Shown here: piece after piece, positions 1 to 10,389 of the stretch
Position numbering within the stretch: position 1 is the stretch's first letter
Layout: every line of letters begins with the position of its first letter
Source: Azorinus chamasolen
Taxonomy: Eukaryota > Mollusca > Bivalvia > Cardiida > Solecurtidae
Assembly (NCBI GenBank): GCA_963576725.1
Contig: OY755244.1
Span: 35,256,109 to 35,320,108 of the forward strand
Length of the DNA: 64,000 nucleotides
Reading direction: 5' to 3'
Notes under the pieces: generated by a model
Database searches by the model: none
What the model saw: only the letters and a program-made list of their open reading frames with translations
Told to the model about the DNA's origin: nothing
Translations under genes and position numbers: made by a program

Positions 1-748
1 ATTACTTAAGGGCGCGAGTACCGGAAGTGACCGATACACGGTGTAACAGATATCAACTAATAACTAATACCATGACAATGATAACGATTATCTATACATG
101 TAATTGCAACATTTATCGGCCCATTGCGAAATATTAACCCTTGCTAACGATTAGTTTTCAAATGAACTCTTACAGATTGGACATTGGAATGTCTCATGGC
201 GATTCTGGATATACACTTTTTTCATTAATTATAAAATATGGCAAACGGTGCAGACCCTAATCAGAGGACTCCACCAGGAACCCTCTAATTTGGGTCAAAA
301 TTGTTTACAAAGGCTATTTAACTCGATTCCCGCATTGTAAAAGATAATAATCAATGCTCATGATAGTACAAATGTTGTTTTATATCTAGCACTGTAACCA
401 ATATCTGTCTGCGCTGCTTCAGTTATAAAACATTAAATTCATTTCTTTTCAAAATCACAATTTCAGTGTCAGATAATTTGGATCTTGTGAAACATGCTGT
501 ATGTGTAAATAAGCAGAGTTTCACCGCCTACATTGTTTACCTGAATCATATTCTGTAATGAATCCCATTTCTCCGTATTCACAGCCTCTGCCATGTAAAG
601 GCATTAATTAACACTTTGAATGCTGAAAAGGGATTTGGTTCATCACTATCCAGCAAAAGAGTACGTTCAGTATGAAAGGGTATACGTGTTTTGAACGGTA
701 GAGAGTGTAGACCCTGAGCAGGGGACTCCTCTGGAATCAGTTCTGATC
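1..748. other. Unassigned AT-rich sequence
   Basis: No gene is recognised. A decayed TTAA-2-like core (gcagaccctaatcagagg and its weak partner) is visible near 241-305, and another TTAA-2-like remnant lies near 705-745, directly before the TA-1 fragment. The remainder shows no repeat or coding signal that I can support. Confidence 0.5.
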
Positions 749-845
749 TACAGTAAAACCTCTCAATAACGACCACTAAATAACATCAAGTATTGTGTGT
801 TAAAGGCAGGTGGATGCTTAAAGCAAGGTGAAAGTAAAACAAGCA
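749..845 (+). mobile_element. TA-1 MITE, left part only
   Basis: Begins TA-CAGTAAAACCTCTC and runs through the family's aggcaggtgg/gcttaaagcaaggtgaaag segment. It stops before the central hairpin, where it runs into the HEL-G repeat, so the apex and right half are missing. Confidence 0.75.
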
Positions 846-850
846 CATAA

Positions 851-1224
851 AATGGACACATAAAAAACCCGCAATATATGTGAAAATCCATATTAAGTTA
901 ATATCATATAAAAAAATTGAAGTAATATCATTTAAACTGAAAAAGTCACGACCATCCTCATATTTGCATATACATTTGTATTTGCGTTATTTTTTAAGTG
1001 CAGGGGCCATAACTCCGAAACGACAAATCAAATGAACCTCAGAATCGACTGAGCTTCAGATCTTGATGCATTAAACATGTGTGTAAAGTATCATTAATAT
1101 CCGTCAAATAGTTTTCCGAGAAAACAGCGGACAAACAAAATGTTGACGGACGAATGAACGAACGGATGGTCGGACAGGGCAATGACAATATACGACCACC
1201 TATATTAGATGGGCGTATAAAAAT
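851..1224 (+). mobile_element. HEL-G Helitron/pearl-like element, single-core copy
   Basis: Carries one copy of the core seen as an array at 43040-45497 (ggccataactccgaaacgac, cttgatgcattaaacat, gaaaacagcggacaaac). A short GACGGACGAAYG microsatellite follows, then the 3' end with a small hairpin (gaccacct...agatgggcgtataaaa). Open frames here are repeat shadows. Confidence 0.75.
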
Positions 1225-1235
1225 GATGAACATAT

Positions 1236-1409
1236 ATAGTTAAACCGTTCTAAACCTATTCACGACTTTATGAATATTCATTAACTGCAGAATCAGAAAA
1301 TATAATTTCCATAAGCAAACAAAGAGACCGGGATCAGACAGTCTGGTCTGGGTTATCTGTTTGCAAAGTCTTGGAAATGTGTAATCATAGAGTGGTGGAT
1401 AAAGGGTCA
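1236..1409. mobile_element. TTAA-2 MITE, decayed
   Basis: Recognisable parts are tgaatattcattaa near the left end, ttccataagcaaacaaagag, a degraded ggatcagac/gtctggtctggg core, and gtttgcaaag. The ends are eroded. Confidence 0.55.
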
Positions 1410-1499
1410 AGCAAGCAGATTGATTGGAATTAGCAGCCATGTGCTTGTACAACTTGAACTGACTGGCGTCACGAGTCAAAAGGCGCATGGACGTAAAGT

Positions 1500-2138
1500 T
1501 TGTAAACTTATTGCATTAAGTGGTGATAAACATTTATTTTGAGACCATAATGTCTAGGTTAAGATGACTATCCAACTTAAACATGTATTCTGACCTGCAT
1601 ACGTTCTTCCATGTACAACACTACGTTGAGTGAAATTCCAGCTGATCTACGGGTATGTCAAGCCATCCGCCCCTCTTATAATTACCTACGCCACCTCTAA
1701 TTTGGTATACTCTTTGTGTTGTAACGCTTCTTCTGAATGATCATTCCTTCTGTCAGGTCTTTCATGGACCTTGAAGTCATTCTCGACCAACAGTTTTTGT
1801 TCACCACAATCGCGTGACGCCATAATAAGTTACACCCGATTCATTCCGAGCGCAATCGAGAAAAGTCAGTATAATTCGTGGGCGGTCAGATGTCAATAAA
1901 CTATGAGTTATCTGTGCTAATTATACAATTAATTACTCGCTACATGTTGCTATTTTCAGTTTTGTTTCTGCATGATGGATACTACAAAACTTCATATTTG
2001 GCTATACACATGCATGGCTTGATATAAAAAATTAAGCAAATTATCGCGATTTTGACCAGTATTCTGACTTTAAACACAGGTTCTTAGAGCGATATACTGT
2101 AACCAAATTATTTGATTTAGTGATCTATATACTACTTG
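1500..2138. other. Unassigned sequence
   Basis: About 640 bp without a recognised repeat, coding frame or RNA gene. Confidence 0.5.
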
Positions 2139-2139
2139 T

Positions 2140-2535
2140 TTAACCCTTTACCTGGTTACAAAGGCCTTTGCAAACCGAGTAGACTCAGATCAGAAGACTC
2201 AGGTTGGTGCCGTCTGTTGTCTGCTTAAGGAATTAACCCTTTCCCCCGTTCTATTTTCATTCCAATTTTCAATACCTACTGAACATTTTTGGGGGAAATA
2301 GTTACAATGATATATGGAAGGTGGAACATTGTAGCCATTTTAGAAAGTAAAGTAACATATCTTTCAAATTCCACAAGCAAACAGAGCAGACCCTGATCAG
2401 ACGGCTCCTATAGGAGTCATCTGATCTAGTTCTACTCTGTTTGCAAATGAGTGAAAACGGGTTTATATATATGAGGGAAAGGGTTAAATATAAATCTGAT
2501 TCTACAGTTTCTGCCAAAGTCAATAACGGGATACA
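2140..2535 (-). mobile_element. TTAA-2 MITE, host of a nested copy
   Basis: The left end is ttaaccctttacctgg and the core is gtagactcagatcag. The element is interrupted at 2233-2487 by a second TTAA-2 copy, then resumes with atctgattctacagtttctgcc. The far end is lost near an ATG/AAG-rich stretch (about 2555-2615). Confidence 0.65.
2233..2487 (+). mobile_element. TTAA-2 MITE, complete, nested
   Basis: TTAACCCTTTCCCCC to GAGGGAAAGGGTTAA, with the 'ttcaatacctactga' terminal variant. The core is agcagaccctgatcagacgg - ctcctataggag - tcatctgatctag. TTAA flanks both sides within the host TTAA-2 copy, giving direct evidence for TTAA target use. Confidence 0.85.
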
Positions 2536-2717
2536 TAGGAAGGATGGGAAGAAGATTATGATGATGAAGAAGAAGATTAAGATTACAAAGATGATGATGA
2601 TGAAGAAACTGTTAAGTCTCTTCTGTAGTGATTAGGTCTAATATACAGATGTACAGTTTGATAATATTTAACAAATTTATTGTAAGCCCTTTGCCTGTTA
2701 CAAAATTATATTTGCTC

Positions 2718-2942
2718 AACACATTCCCCCATATTGACAGCTTTTGGCGCCTCTGTAAAAGTCACTTTTTAAAACCATTTTGGTAAATGGAGCATTTGCT
2801 CCATAGGAGCACAAATGCTATATCACAATGGTTTCAAATTTACACAGTTCTAAAATCGTCCCTTTCTCTAGTAAATGCTCCTTTTAAGTAGATTTATTCA
2901 AAGAGGTTGCGCCTAAAAATAGCCTATGAGGTAATAAGTTAA
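2718..2942 (+). mobile_element. TTAA-1 MITE
   Basis: Family layout: acattcccccatattgac end, tctgtaaaagtcac, then a hairpin with arms ggagcatttgctcc and ggagcacaaatgct, then ctctagtaaatgctcc, agatttattcaaagaggtt and taaaaatagcctatgaggta. Both ends have lost the exact TTAACCC form, so this is an older copy. Confidence 0.8.
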
Positions 2943-3019
2943 CTATTTCCCTAATGAAAACTTAAGCATAAATTGATCTCTTTAAGAATATCTTCAAATT
3001 ATTTATATAAGGTGAACCT

Positions 3020-3248
3020 TTAACCCTTTCCGTCATATTGACGACTTCTGACGACTCTGTAAAGTCTCTTTGTGAAACCATTGTGATAAATAGAGCATTT
3101 GCTATTATTCGAGCAAATGCTCTATTTATCACCATGGTTTCAAACTACACATTTCTAAAACTTTTCCTTTTCTCTATTTAATGCTCCTTTTCGGTAGATT
3201 TATCCAAAGAGGTTGTATCTAAAAATAGCTTATGGAGTAATGGGTTAA
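3020..3248 (+). mobile_element. TTAA-1 MITE, full length
   Basis: Runs TTAACCCTTTCC to GGGTTAA, 229 bp. The hairpin apex is changed (tgctattattcgagca instead of ctcctataggag), but the outer arms aaaccattgtgataaatag / ctatttatcaccatggttt are kept. Confidence 0.85.
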
Positions 3249-3280
3249 AGGGGAAATGTCGCTTCAGACAAAATCCATAT

Positions 3281-3370
3281 AATTTCATAAGCAAATATCG
3301 CAGATCATGGTCAGACGACCCCTGCAGGAGCCATCCGATCTGGATCTACTCTGTTTGCAAAGGCAAAGGA
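3281..3370 (+). mobile_element. TTAA-2 MITE core fragment
   Basis: Starts ttcataagcaaatatcgcag. The core agacgacccctgcagg/agccatccgatctgg and a ctactctgtttgcaaaggc right flank remain. The ends are absent. Confidence 0.6.
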
Positions 3371-3437
3371 TTCGAAGGATTAGTCTCCGATCTGTTACAC
3401 GTTCCACATACATCCGTTTCGTTCAAGCTTTAAGAAA

Positions 3438-3506
3438 CTGCGGAGTTTGGATCCTGATGAAAGGCCGAGTTGCTCGGCGTCTTATCTGGACCCACGTTGT
3501 TTGAAT
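3438..3506. mobile_element. TTAA-4 MITE core fragment
   Basis: gtttggatcctgatgaaagg - ccgagttgctcgg - cgtcttatctggaccc: the TTAA-4 hairpin with several mismatches. Confidence 0.6.
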
Positions 3507-3520
3507 TAGCAGACAACGGG

Positions 3521-3747
3521 TTAACCCTTTCACCGCCGCAGTCGCATAAATGCACCACGACAAATACAAATTTCAAGGCGGCGTCTGATCAAGGACTTCA
3601 CTATTGGTCTCAATCTCTATTTCTATATATGTGCTTTATTCCTTTGAAATTTGCATTTATTTATCTCATTTCCTTATTTTACTGAATGGTTTAACAAACA
3701 ACTTGGATTGCAGACGACAATTAGAAATTTGGCGCCGAAAGGGTTAA
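3521..3747 (-). mobile_element. TTAA-3 MITE with one core arm
   Basis: TTAACCCTTTCACCGCC to GGCGCCGAAAGGGTTAA. It contains gtcgcataaatgcaccacga, ggcggcgtctgatcaagg, ctctatttctatat and gcagacgacaattagaaatt. Only one arm of the GGCGGC hairpin is present, so the apex has collapsed. Confidence 0.8.
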
Positions 3748-3749
3748 AT

Positions 3750-4140
3750 CAAATTTATTAGTTGACTTACCTGTGTGTCCGATCGAGCATGTTATTATTC
3801 ACTTTGACGAATCTGTGATTGATACAAATTTAGTTACACTCCTTCAAACAGAATGTGTCGGAAATAAAATGAGACGTAGTTTGTCGAAATCGGTGAAGAA
3901 ATGTGCACAATTACGTGACAGAAAATAACACCGTGGCATCTATAGTTTTCATTGTAGAACTAACAGGTACTTCTGTACATTTTCAATGATACACATCAGG
4001 TAGAATTTTTTAAGTCCGTAGAATAGTCTCTGATTTTTACACGATGATAAAGTTACACGATTTATTACACAGGGCTGCCTGAGTGGTGGCAGGCTGGCCC
4101 ATGCTCGTGATTCTCGTGCAAGCCGAGCTCAGATTTTAAA
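3750..4140. other. Unassigned sequence
   Basis: No recognised repeat or gene. A GC-richer patch (4072-4130, gggctgcctgagtggtggca) was examined as a tRNA head but has no convincing B box or cloverleaf. Confidence 0.5.
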
Positions 4141-4204
4141 ACATGACGTGTTATACATAAGAGTAAATTTTACCTTGCAATATGGAGGAAAAACGTCTAA
4201 GCAG

Positions 4205-4207
<3 letters not shown>

Positions 4208-4250
<43 letters not shown>
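4208..4250 (+). repeat. (GA)n microsatellite
   Basis: About 43 bp of uninterrupted AG dinucleotides. Confidence 0.95.
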
Positions 4251-4252
<2 letters not shown>

Positions 4253-4273
4253 CGTATTATAAAATTCGTGCGT

Positions 4274-4491
4274 TTAACCTTTTACTCCATAAATACACCT
4301 TTCCATGCCTTTGCAAACAGAGTAGACCCAGATCAGGGTCCGGTCTGTTTGCTTATGATATATAAATATGATTCTACAGTTTCTGTCATGGCCATCACTT
4401 CTGTTGTCCATGTGCTATTATAGCAATTAAAGTTATTAATATTCATGGTGCCATTATTTCTGTTATGAATATTCATGGAGTAAAGGGTTAA
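4274..4491 (-). mobile_element. TTAA-2 MITE, apex deleted
   Basis: TTAACCTTTTACTCC to GGAGTAAAGGGTTAA. The right half of the core is almost all missing (gtagacccagatcaggg tccggtctgtttgc), so the apex has been lost while both ends remain. It abuts the 63-bp minisatellite. Confidence 0.8.
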
Positions 4492-4493
4492 AG

Positions 4494-5150
4494 AATGTCA
4501 CGAGTCAGTTGAAATGACCCTAGACATGAAAGGGTTACGACGGAAAAGAATGCTGCTCTAGTTAAATCACTAACCCTTGACCCTAGACATGAAAGGGTTA
4601 CGACGGATAAGAAAGCTGCTCTAGTTAAATCACTAACCCTTGACCCTAGACATGAAAGGGTTACGACGGATAAGAAAGCTGCTCTAGTTAAATCACTAAC
4701 CCTTGACCCTAGACATGAAAGGGTTACGACGGATAAGAATGCTGCTCTAGTTAAATCACTAACCCTTGACCCTAGACATGAAAGGGTTACGACGGATAAG
4801 AATGCTGCTCTAGTTAAATCACTAACCCTTGACCCTAGACATGAAAGGGTTACGACGGATAAGAATGCTGCTCTAGTTAAATCACTAACCCTTGACCCTA
4901 GACATGAAAGGGTTACGACGGATAAGAATGCTGCTCTAGTTAAATCACTAACCCTTGACCCTAGACATGAAAGGGTTACGACGGATAAGAATGCTGCTCT
5001 AGTTAAATCACTAACCCTTGACCCTAGACATGAAAGGGTTACGACGGACAAGAATGCTGCTCTAGTTAAATCACTAACCCTTGACCCTAGACATGAAAGG
5101 GTTACGACGGATAAGAATGCTGCTCTAGTTAAATCACTAACCCTTGACCC
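4494..5150. repeat. 63-bp minisatellite, about 10 units
   Basis: Tandem units of 63 bp, nearly identical, with landmarks gctgctctagttaaatcac, taacccttgaccctagac and gaaagggttacgacgg. Because 63 is a multiple of 3, the minus strand shows a long open frame of ten 21-residue repeats. I treat that as a by-product of period and low divergence, not a gene: there is no start context, no flanking exon signal, and the units contain MITE-end-like motifs. The array lies exactly between two TTAA-2 copies. Confidence 0.9.
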
Positions 5151-5387
5151 CATAAATATTCATGTAAGAAATAATGACACCATGAATATTAATTAAGAAT
5201 ATTTATTATAATAGCATATGTACACTAAATGTTTTGCCCATGGCAGAAACTGTATAATCATATCTTTATGATATCATGAGCAAACAGAGCAGATCCTGAT
5301 CAGACGGCTCCTACAGGAGTCGTCTGATCTGGGTCTACTCTGTTTGCAAAGGCGTAGACAGGTAGTATTTATGGAGTAAAGGATTAA
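5139..5387 (+). mobile_element. TTAA-2 MITE, complete
   Basis: The left end (aacccttgaccccataaat) is continuous with the last minisatellite unit. The right end is GGAGTAAAGGATTAA. The core agcagatcctgatcagacgg - ctcctacaggag - tcgtctgatctgggtctac is intact. Confidence 0.85.
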
Positions 5388-5494
5388 TTGATGAAGATCC
5401 ACGATATACAGTGCAAGAGATAGCAGACATAACTGGAATTCATTCTCAAGTGTTTTAAGATAATGTATAATGCGTAAAGGTCATGGGCTTCTAG

Positions 5495-5798
5495 TTGGAT
5501 TTTGTTTGTTTTGTATGTATCGGGGCGATAGGTCACTTTAACAATATGACAGTCATATCGCGACGTCCAGCTAATTACAGGTAGATGAACACCCCAGAGG
5601 TTTACCTGTGCACTTAACAAATTGCATTGTTTCGTGCACAGAAGAATACCCATGTAGAACCGCCGACCGACCGCAAGCCAGCTGGAAGCCTTCCTCGCAT
5701 GAAAAATTCGAATGCCCAGACCGGGATTCAAACCGCAGCGATGAGTGGCTAAGTGAGTGTTAGTAGACGACCATAACCACTCGACCACGGAGGATCTG
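5495..5798 (-). mobile_element. tRNA-derived SINE resembling molluscan RUDI/V-SINE
   Basis: Read on the minus strand, the head has a box-A-like tggtcgagtgg (5777-5787) and a box-B-like ggtttgaatccc (5723-5734), with about 45 bp between them (longer than a plain tRNA). The body (gctggcttgcggtcggtcgg, ggttctacatgggtattc, gctggacgtcgcgatatga) resembles, from memory, the conserved middle part of RUDI elements. The 3' end is an A-rich tail (acaaaacaaacaaaat). It is a pol III-type retroposon with no protein product. A true tRNA gene is excluded by the long body and imperfect head. Confidence 0.75.
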
Positions 5799-5814
5799 CT
5801 CCCGCTGGGTCAAT

Positions 5815-6130
5815 CATATGTCCACTGATGAGCAGGGGCGTACTACGATTAGAAGAGCATCACAAATAATAAAAAAAGTATGATAAATGTGATCAATATA
5901 GTTTAGATTAAAAAATATTAACAGATGATGATATACCATTTTGAACCAGAGCTTGTCTCTAGAAATAAGGCTTTTATTGCTTCTGTGGGTGCAGGGGCTA
6001 TTGTTGCCCACCGAAGAAAGACCTCAAATTAAATGTTAAAAGATCCCGTTCTTCTTAAAATCCTAGTTTCCAAAGGTAGTTCTGTTACTGGGAAGTTTTA
6101 AAGAGAAATTAATATTCTCACACAAATCGT
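5815..6130. other. Unassigned sequence
   Basis: About 300 bp between the SINE and the TTAA-3 pair. Nothing recognised. Confidence 0.5.
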
Positions 6131-6131
6131 T

Positions 6132-6376
6132 GATAAGGCCTTTCGGTGCCAAATTTCTAATTGTCGTCTGCAATCCAGATTTGTTAAATCATAAAAAAAA
6201 TTATGGTAAAATAAGGAAACGGCATAATAAATGCAAATTTCAAAGGAATAAAGCACAGATATAGAAACAAAGTTAAGACAAAAAGTGAAGTCCCTGATCA
6301 GACACCGCCTTGTATGAGACGGGACTGCACTATTTGTCGTTGTGCATTTGTGCGACATTGGCAGTGAAAGGGTTAA
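6132..6376 (+). mobile_element. TTAA-3 MITE, first of a tandem pair
   Basis: cctttcggtgccaaatttct to gcagtgaaagggTTAA. The core has lost most of its palindrome (gatcagacaccgccttgtat gagacggg). It shares its right TTAA (6373-6376) with the next copy. Confidence 0.85.
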
Positions 6377-6624
6377 CCCTTTCGGTGCCAAATTCCTATT
6401 TGTCGTATGTAAACCAATTTTGTTAAATCTTTCGTTAAAATAATGAAATGGGCCAAACCAAAGCAAATTTCACAGGATCAAGCACATATATAGAAACAGA
6501 GTTTCAAACTTTGAGACAAAAAGCGAAGTCCCTGATTAGATGCCGCCTTTTCAAGACGGCATCTGATCTGGGACTGCACTATTTGTCGTGGGGCATTTTG
6601 CGATATTGGCACTTGAAGGGTTAA
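6373..6624 (+). mobile_element. TTAA-3 MITE, second of a tandem pair
   Basis: TTAACCCTTTCGGTGCC to CACTTGAAGGGTTAA, same orientation as its neighbour. The core ttagatgccgcc - ttttcaa - gacggcatctga is nearly perfect. Confidence 0.88.
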
Positions 6625-6725
6625 ACACTAATATTCAAACCCGGGATTCACAGAGTTGCAACTATTTTCCTTCTGGTTCCTGACTCTAAAAGTAGCCATC
6701 AAAAATATGTTTACTTGTGGGTCTG

Positions 6726-6835
6726 TAAGGCAGGTGGTAGCTTAAAGCAGGTCAAAAGTAATGTAGAAAGATACTATTCTACATAGCTTTCTACATAACT
6801 TTTGCCCTGCATTAAGCTGTCACCTGTTTTTAAGA
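6726..6835. mobile_element. TA-family core without ends
   Basis: Palindromic: gcaggtggtagcttaaagca, ggtcaaaagtaatgtagaaag, and the mirror ctttctacataacttttg, ccctgcattaagctgtcacc. The apex is atactattctacatag. The CAGT ends are not recognisable. Confidence 0.7.
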
Positions 6836-6839
6836 TTGA

Positions 6840-7370
6840 TATGTTCAATAAATGAATGACCACTTAAGACAAGTTCCCCTGTATGACAGAACATCGAGCG
6901 TGTATTGAGAGGAAGCATGCGACATATTACGCAAGTCCTGATGTCAGTTACTGCAATTTCACCATCTGATCATAATAGTCAATAATTGCATTACTCCTTG
7001 TCCTTTGAGCGACCATATATGCTACCTACTATAACACTATCAAAACGAATGTCTAACTTACAGCCTTAGGTATTAAAATGACTTAGTTTAAGTCAGATGG
7101 GTAATCCATTGATATGTCAATCATAAACGCATATGATCTGGATATGACTGGCTCTTCGCGTTTCTGTCGGTTCTTGAGGTACAAAGACAACCCATGGGAA
7201 AAATCAATATTACCTTGCCACTCCCTTGTGTCATCGAGCTCGTGTTGTTGTCGACTCTTACTAACGATGTAAACACTACTGTCTGCTCGAATCTGGATTT
7301 GATGCAATTTTGAGTTATTCCGATTCCAAAAAAGAAGTTAACTAGAGGTTTGTTTTTGTCACAAAAACAG
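6840..7370. other. Unassigned sequence
   Basis: No recognised element. Short overlapping minus-strand frames near 7083-7387 have no recognisable protein features. Confidence 0.5.
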
Positions 7371-8640
7371 ATGTCTCCCCCTCCCAACCTCTTTCCAATT
7401 CACAAGTGTAATGTCTGTAACTCCAAACTTATCAGGGTCTATAACTCCAACATTGTCAGGGGGAGAAAATTCAAAAGCCCCAGGTACACAAAAGCACATG
7501 CTAGTAAACATTCTTGTGAAGTTTGGTGACTCTAGTACTAGTGGTTTCAGAGATACATGTGACACAAAGTAAAGTTTCTCTTATTTTAAGTCATAAGGGG
7601 CAGTAACTTATCAGGAGGAGACAATAAAAAAACCCAGATGCACAAAAATTCATGCTGGTGAACATTCCTGTGAAGTTTGGTGACTCTAGCCCTACTGGTT
7701 TCAGAGATACATGCAGCACAAAGTTTCTCTAATTTTAAGTTATCATATCAGGGGCAGTAACTCAAGAATTATCAGGGAGAGACAATTAAAAGAAAAACAG
7801 GTGCACAAAACTCATGCTGGTCAAGATTCCTGTGAAGTTTGGTGACTCTAGCCCTAGTGGTTTTAAAGATATGCATGGCACAAAGTTTCTCTAATTTTAA
7901 GTAATCATATCAGGGGCAATAACTCCAAAGTTATCAAGGGGAGACAATTCAAAAATCCCAGGTGCACCACAACTCATGCTGGTCAACATTCCTGTGAAGT
8001 TTGGTGACTCTAGCCCCAGTGGTTTCAGAGATATGCACGACACTAAGTAAAGTTCGTCTAATTTTAAGTCATCAGGGGCAGTAACTTCAAAGTTAACAGG
8101 GGGAGACAATTCAAAAAAACCAAGAGCAAAACAACTCATGCTGGTGAACAATCCTGTGAAGTTTGGTGACTCTAGCCCTACTGGTTTCAGAGATACGCGC
8201 GACACAAAGTTTGTATAAATTTAAGTATTCATATCAGGGGCAATAACTCAAGAATTATCAGGGGGAGACAATTCAAAAACCATAGGTGCACAACAACTCA
8301 TGCTGGTGAACATTCCTGTGAAGTTTGGTGACTCTAGTACTAGCAGTTTCAGAGATACGCGCGACACAAAGTTTTTTCTAATTTTAAGTCATCAGAGGCA
8401 ATAACTCCGAAGTTATCAGGGGGAGACAATTCAAAACCCCAGGTGCACAACAACTCATGCTGGTGAACATTCCTGTGAAGTTTGGTGACTCTAGCCCAAC
8501 TGGTTTCAGAGATACGCGCGACACAAGTTTGTGACGGACAGACAGACAGACGGACGGACGGGCGGACGGACGGACGGACGGACGGACAGACAGACAACTC
8601 TGGCAAAAACAATATATCTCCCCATAAATGGGGGAGACAT
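7371..8640 (+). mobile_element. HEL-H pearl/Helitron-like element with seven tandem cores
   Basis: Seven cores are marked by gtgaagtttggtgactctag at 7516, 7670, 7832, 7994, 8156, 8318 and 8475, spaced 154-162 bp. A (GGAC/AGAC)n tract follows at about 8533-8597, then acaactctggcaaaaacaat and a terminal hairpin (atctccccataaatggggga). The outer edges are inverted (atgtctccccc at 7371, gggggagacat at 8630). This is the published layout of oyster pearl elements: flank, tandem cores of about 160 bp, ACGG-type microsatellite, flank. Both strands show repeat-shadow frames. Confidence 0.85.
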
Positions 8641-8813
8641 AATGACAAAACTTTAAAAATCTGGCACCAACGCATACAACTACAAACGAAATTTATAACT
8701 AGGGACAAACCGTGAAAAACGGTCACAATTACCGAAGAGCATATTGTTATATATTCACTTAAATTGACATTCCCTACAATGAATGCATATTTTAATAACA
8801 TCATGCAACTTGG

Positions 8814-9487
8814 TATTTGGATGATATTTTTAACTTAGATAACCCTTTTTTGATGCTCTGATTCCTACAATTTATCCTAAAGAACTCAAATTGAATAAAG
8901 CTAACCCGTCCGACAATTATGCAGCGTTTCTTGATCTAGACCTTAAAATTAATAATGGAATGATTTCTTCTAAAATATATGACAAAAGAGATGATTTTGA
9001 TTTTGATATTGTAAATTTTCCTCATCTTGACGGGGATGTTCCCCGTGCTCCATCTTACGGGGTTTATATATCTCAACTTATTCGTTTTGCTAGAGCTTGT
9101 TCATCTATTGACGATTTTAACAGTCGAAATCTCATTTTAACTGAAAAACTGCTTAGGCAAGGATATAGATACCATAAACTAAGAAAAACTTTCTCTAATT
9201 TTTACTATCGAAATCTCTCGCTTATTGACAAGTACCAATGTAATCTCAAGGTGCTTCTGCGACACGGTATTTCACATCCTGAATTTTATGGTGATGTGAT
9301 TTACAAACTTCGTAAAATTATTGGACATACCCATTTTCTCACTTTGTTCATCAAATATGTTAAAACATTCATTAAAAAGGGCTATGATCCTGTAGCACTA
9401 CAACATACTGCATGTTTGGTTGTGAACCCTTTTACAGTTGGCAATCACGCTGGCCTCTTTGCATGTACGCCGACAAGAAAGGTTTAG
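8814..9487 (+). pseudogene. Reverse transcriptase C-terminal fragment (invertebrate retroelement)
   Basis: The frame at 8814 starts with the RT catalytic box YLDD (8814-8825). A net one-base loss at the T run near 8846-8851 moves the protein into the frame that continues to the stop after 9484. The thumb/C-terminal part is readable: YPKEL, LNKANPSDN, FLDLDLK, SKIYDKRDDFDFDIVNFP, SYGVYISQLIRFARA, QGYRYHKLRKTFSNFY, PEFYGDVIYKLRKIIG and CLVVNPFTVGN. I recall very similar tails on RT proteins of bivalves, corals and lancelets, whose motif spacing recalls Penelope-like RTs; the class is uncertain. RT motifs A and B are absent, because the copy is cut at its 5' end next to HEL-H. The frame break and truncation make it non-functional. 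Confidence 0.85.
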
Positions 9488-10000
9488 TACTCTATGAAGG
9501 CGACCTCTTAAATCCAGAAATGGAAGGAGAACGTCGGATATCTGTACTATTTCATTTTTGTCGTACCCTTTATTACTTTTCTGCAGTTACTCTGTTTGCA
9601 GCTCAATCATTGAGTACACTAGCGATAGGTGGATACAGTTTGTTCACTTAAATGTTTTCGTTATACATGCACTTTACCACTGTATTTGCCGTCGCGGTTG
9701 TTGTAGATTAGTCGGAGAGGGGGTATGTTTATTTACACTGTTTGTCTTTTAGGGTGGGGATGGAATAAGTGTGAGTCGGTCTTTTGGTTTCTGACCATAA
9801 TATGTGGGGCCTGCCATGGGGAATTTCTATGTACCCTAGCTCACAGGGTACATGGACTCATGTACACGGCTAGTTAACCAATCAGAATTGAGGATTTTAC
9901 TTTGCAGTATAATAATTGCTGTTTCATTGTGTTGCTGTTCGGGCGACTGTTTGTTCTGTATGTGGTGCTTCCTGCATGACTCATTTTTTGTACTTTTGGT
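9488..10000 (+). mobile_element. 3' untranslated part of the same retroelement
   Basis: Downstream of the RT frame. Landmarks tagtcggagagggggtatg, tcttttagggtgggg, ttgctgttcgggcgactg and gtatgtggtgcttcctgcat all recur, inverted, at 53600-53895. That makes this stretch part of a repeated element and not unique flank. The exact 3' end is not determined. Confidence 0.65.
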
Positions 10001-10275
10001 ATTGTTATGTTTAATCATTATTATAAAAACTGTAAATTTGAACTTTTTATCGAAAAATGTCCCTTCGATACAAAATAAACCGTTTTCGTGGAGACTTATA
10101 ATGTTTGTTGAACAATAAAATATCGACCTATGTCGAACAGTTTCAGAACAAAAACGCCACCCCAATAAATACTAAAACGCTGGTGAATAGCATCGGGTCT
10201 CCAATATCAAACACATGTTCAGCGTTTATTATGTTGTTTTTTCTTGTGATGTACTTCTTTTTAGTAAATGTGATT

Positions 10276-10352
10276 TATTTTTATTTTATTTTATTTATTT
10301 ATTTATTTATTTATTATTAATTTTTTTTTTTTTTTTTTTTTTGGGGGGGGGC
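10276..10352 (+). repeat. T-rich low-complexity tract
   Basis: (TTTA)n followed by a T homopolymer of more than 20 and a run of about 9 G. Confidence 0.95.
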
Positions 10353-10389
10353 GCATTTTTAAAATGTGTTGCAAGTAGAGGTCATCACT

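Noticed and set aside
4070..4135. Possible tRNA gene (gggctgcctgagtggtggca)
   Set aside because: No matching box B at the right distance and no cloverleaf could be drawn.
4488..5153. A 221-codon repetitive minus-strand protein
   Set aside because: It arises because the minisatellite unit is 63 bp with no stop in one frame. There is no start context or splice signal, and its units contain MITE-end motifs.
7083..7565. Overlapping minus-strand frames as a gene
   Set aside because: Short, overlapping the HEL-H edge, and with no recognisable protein features.
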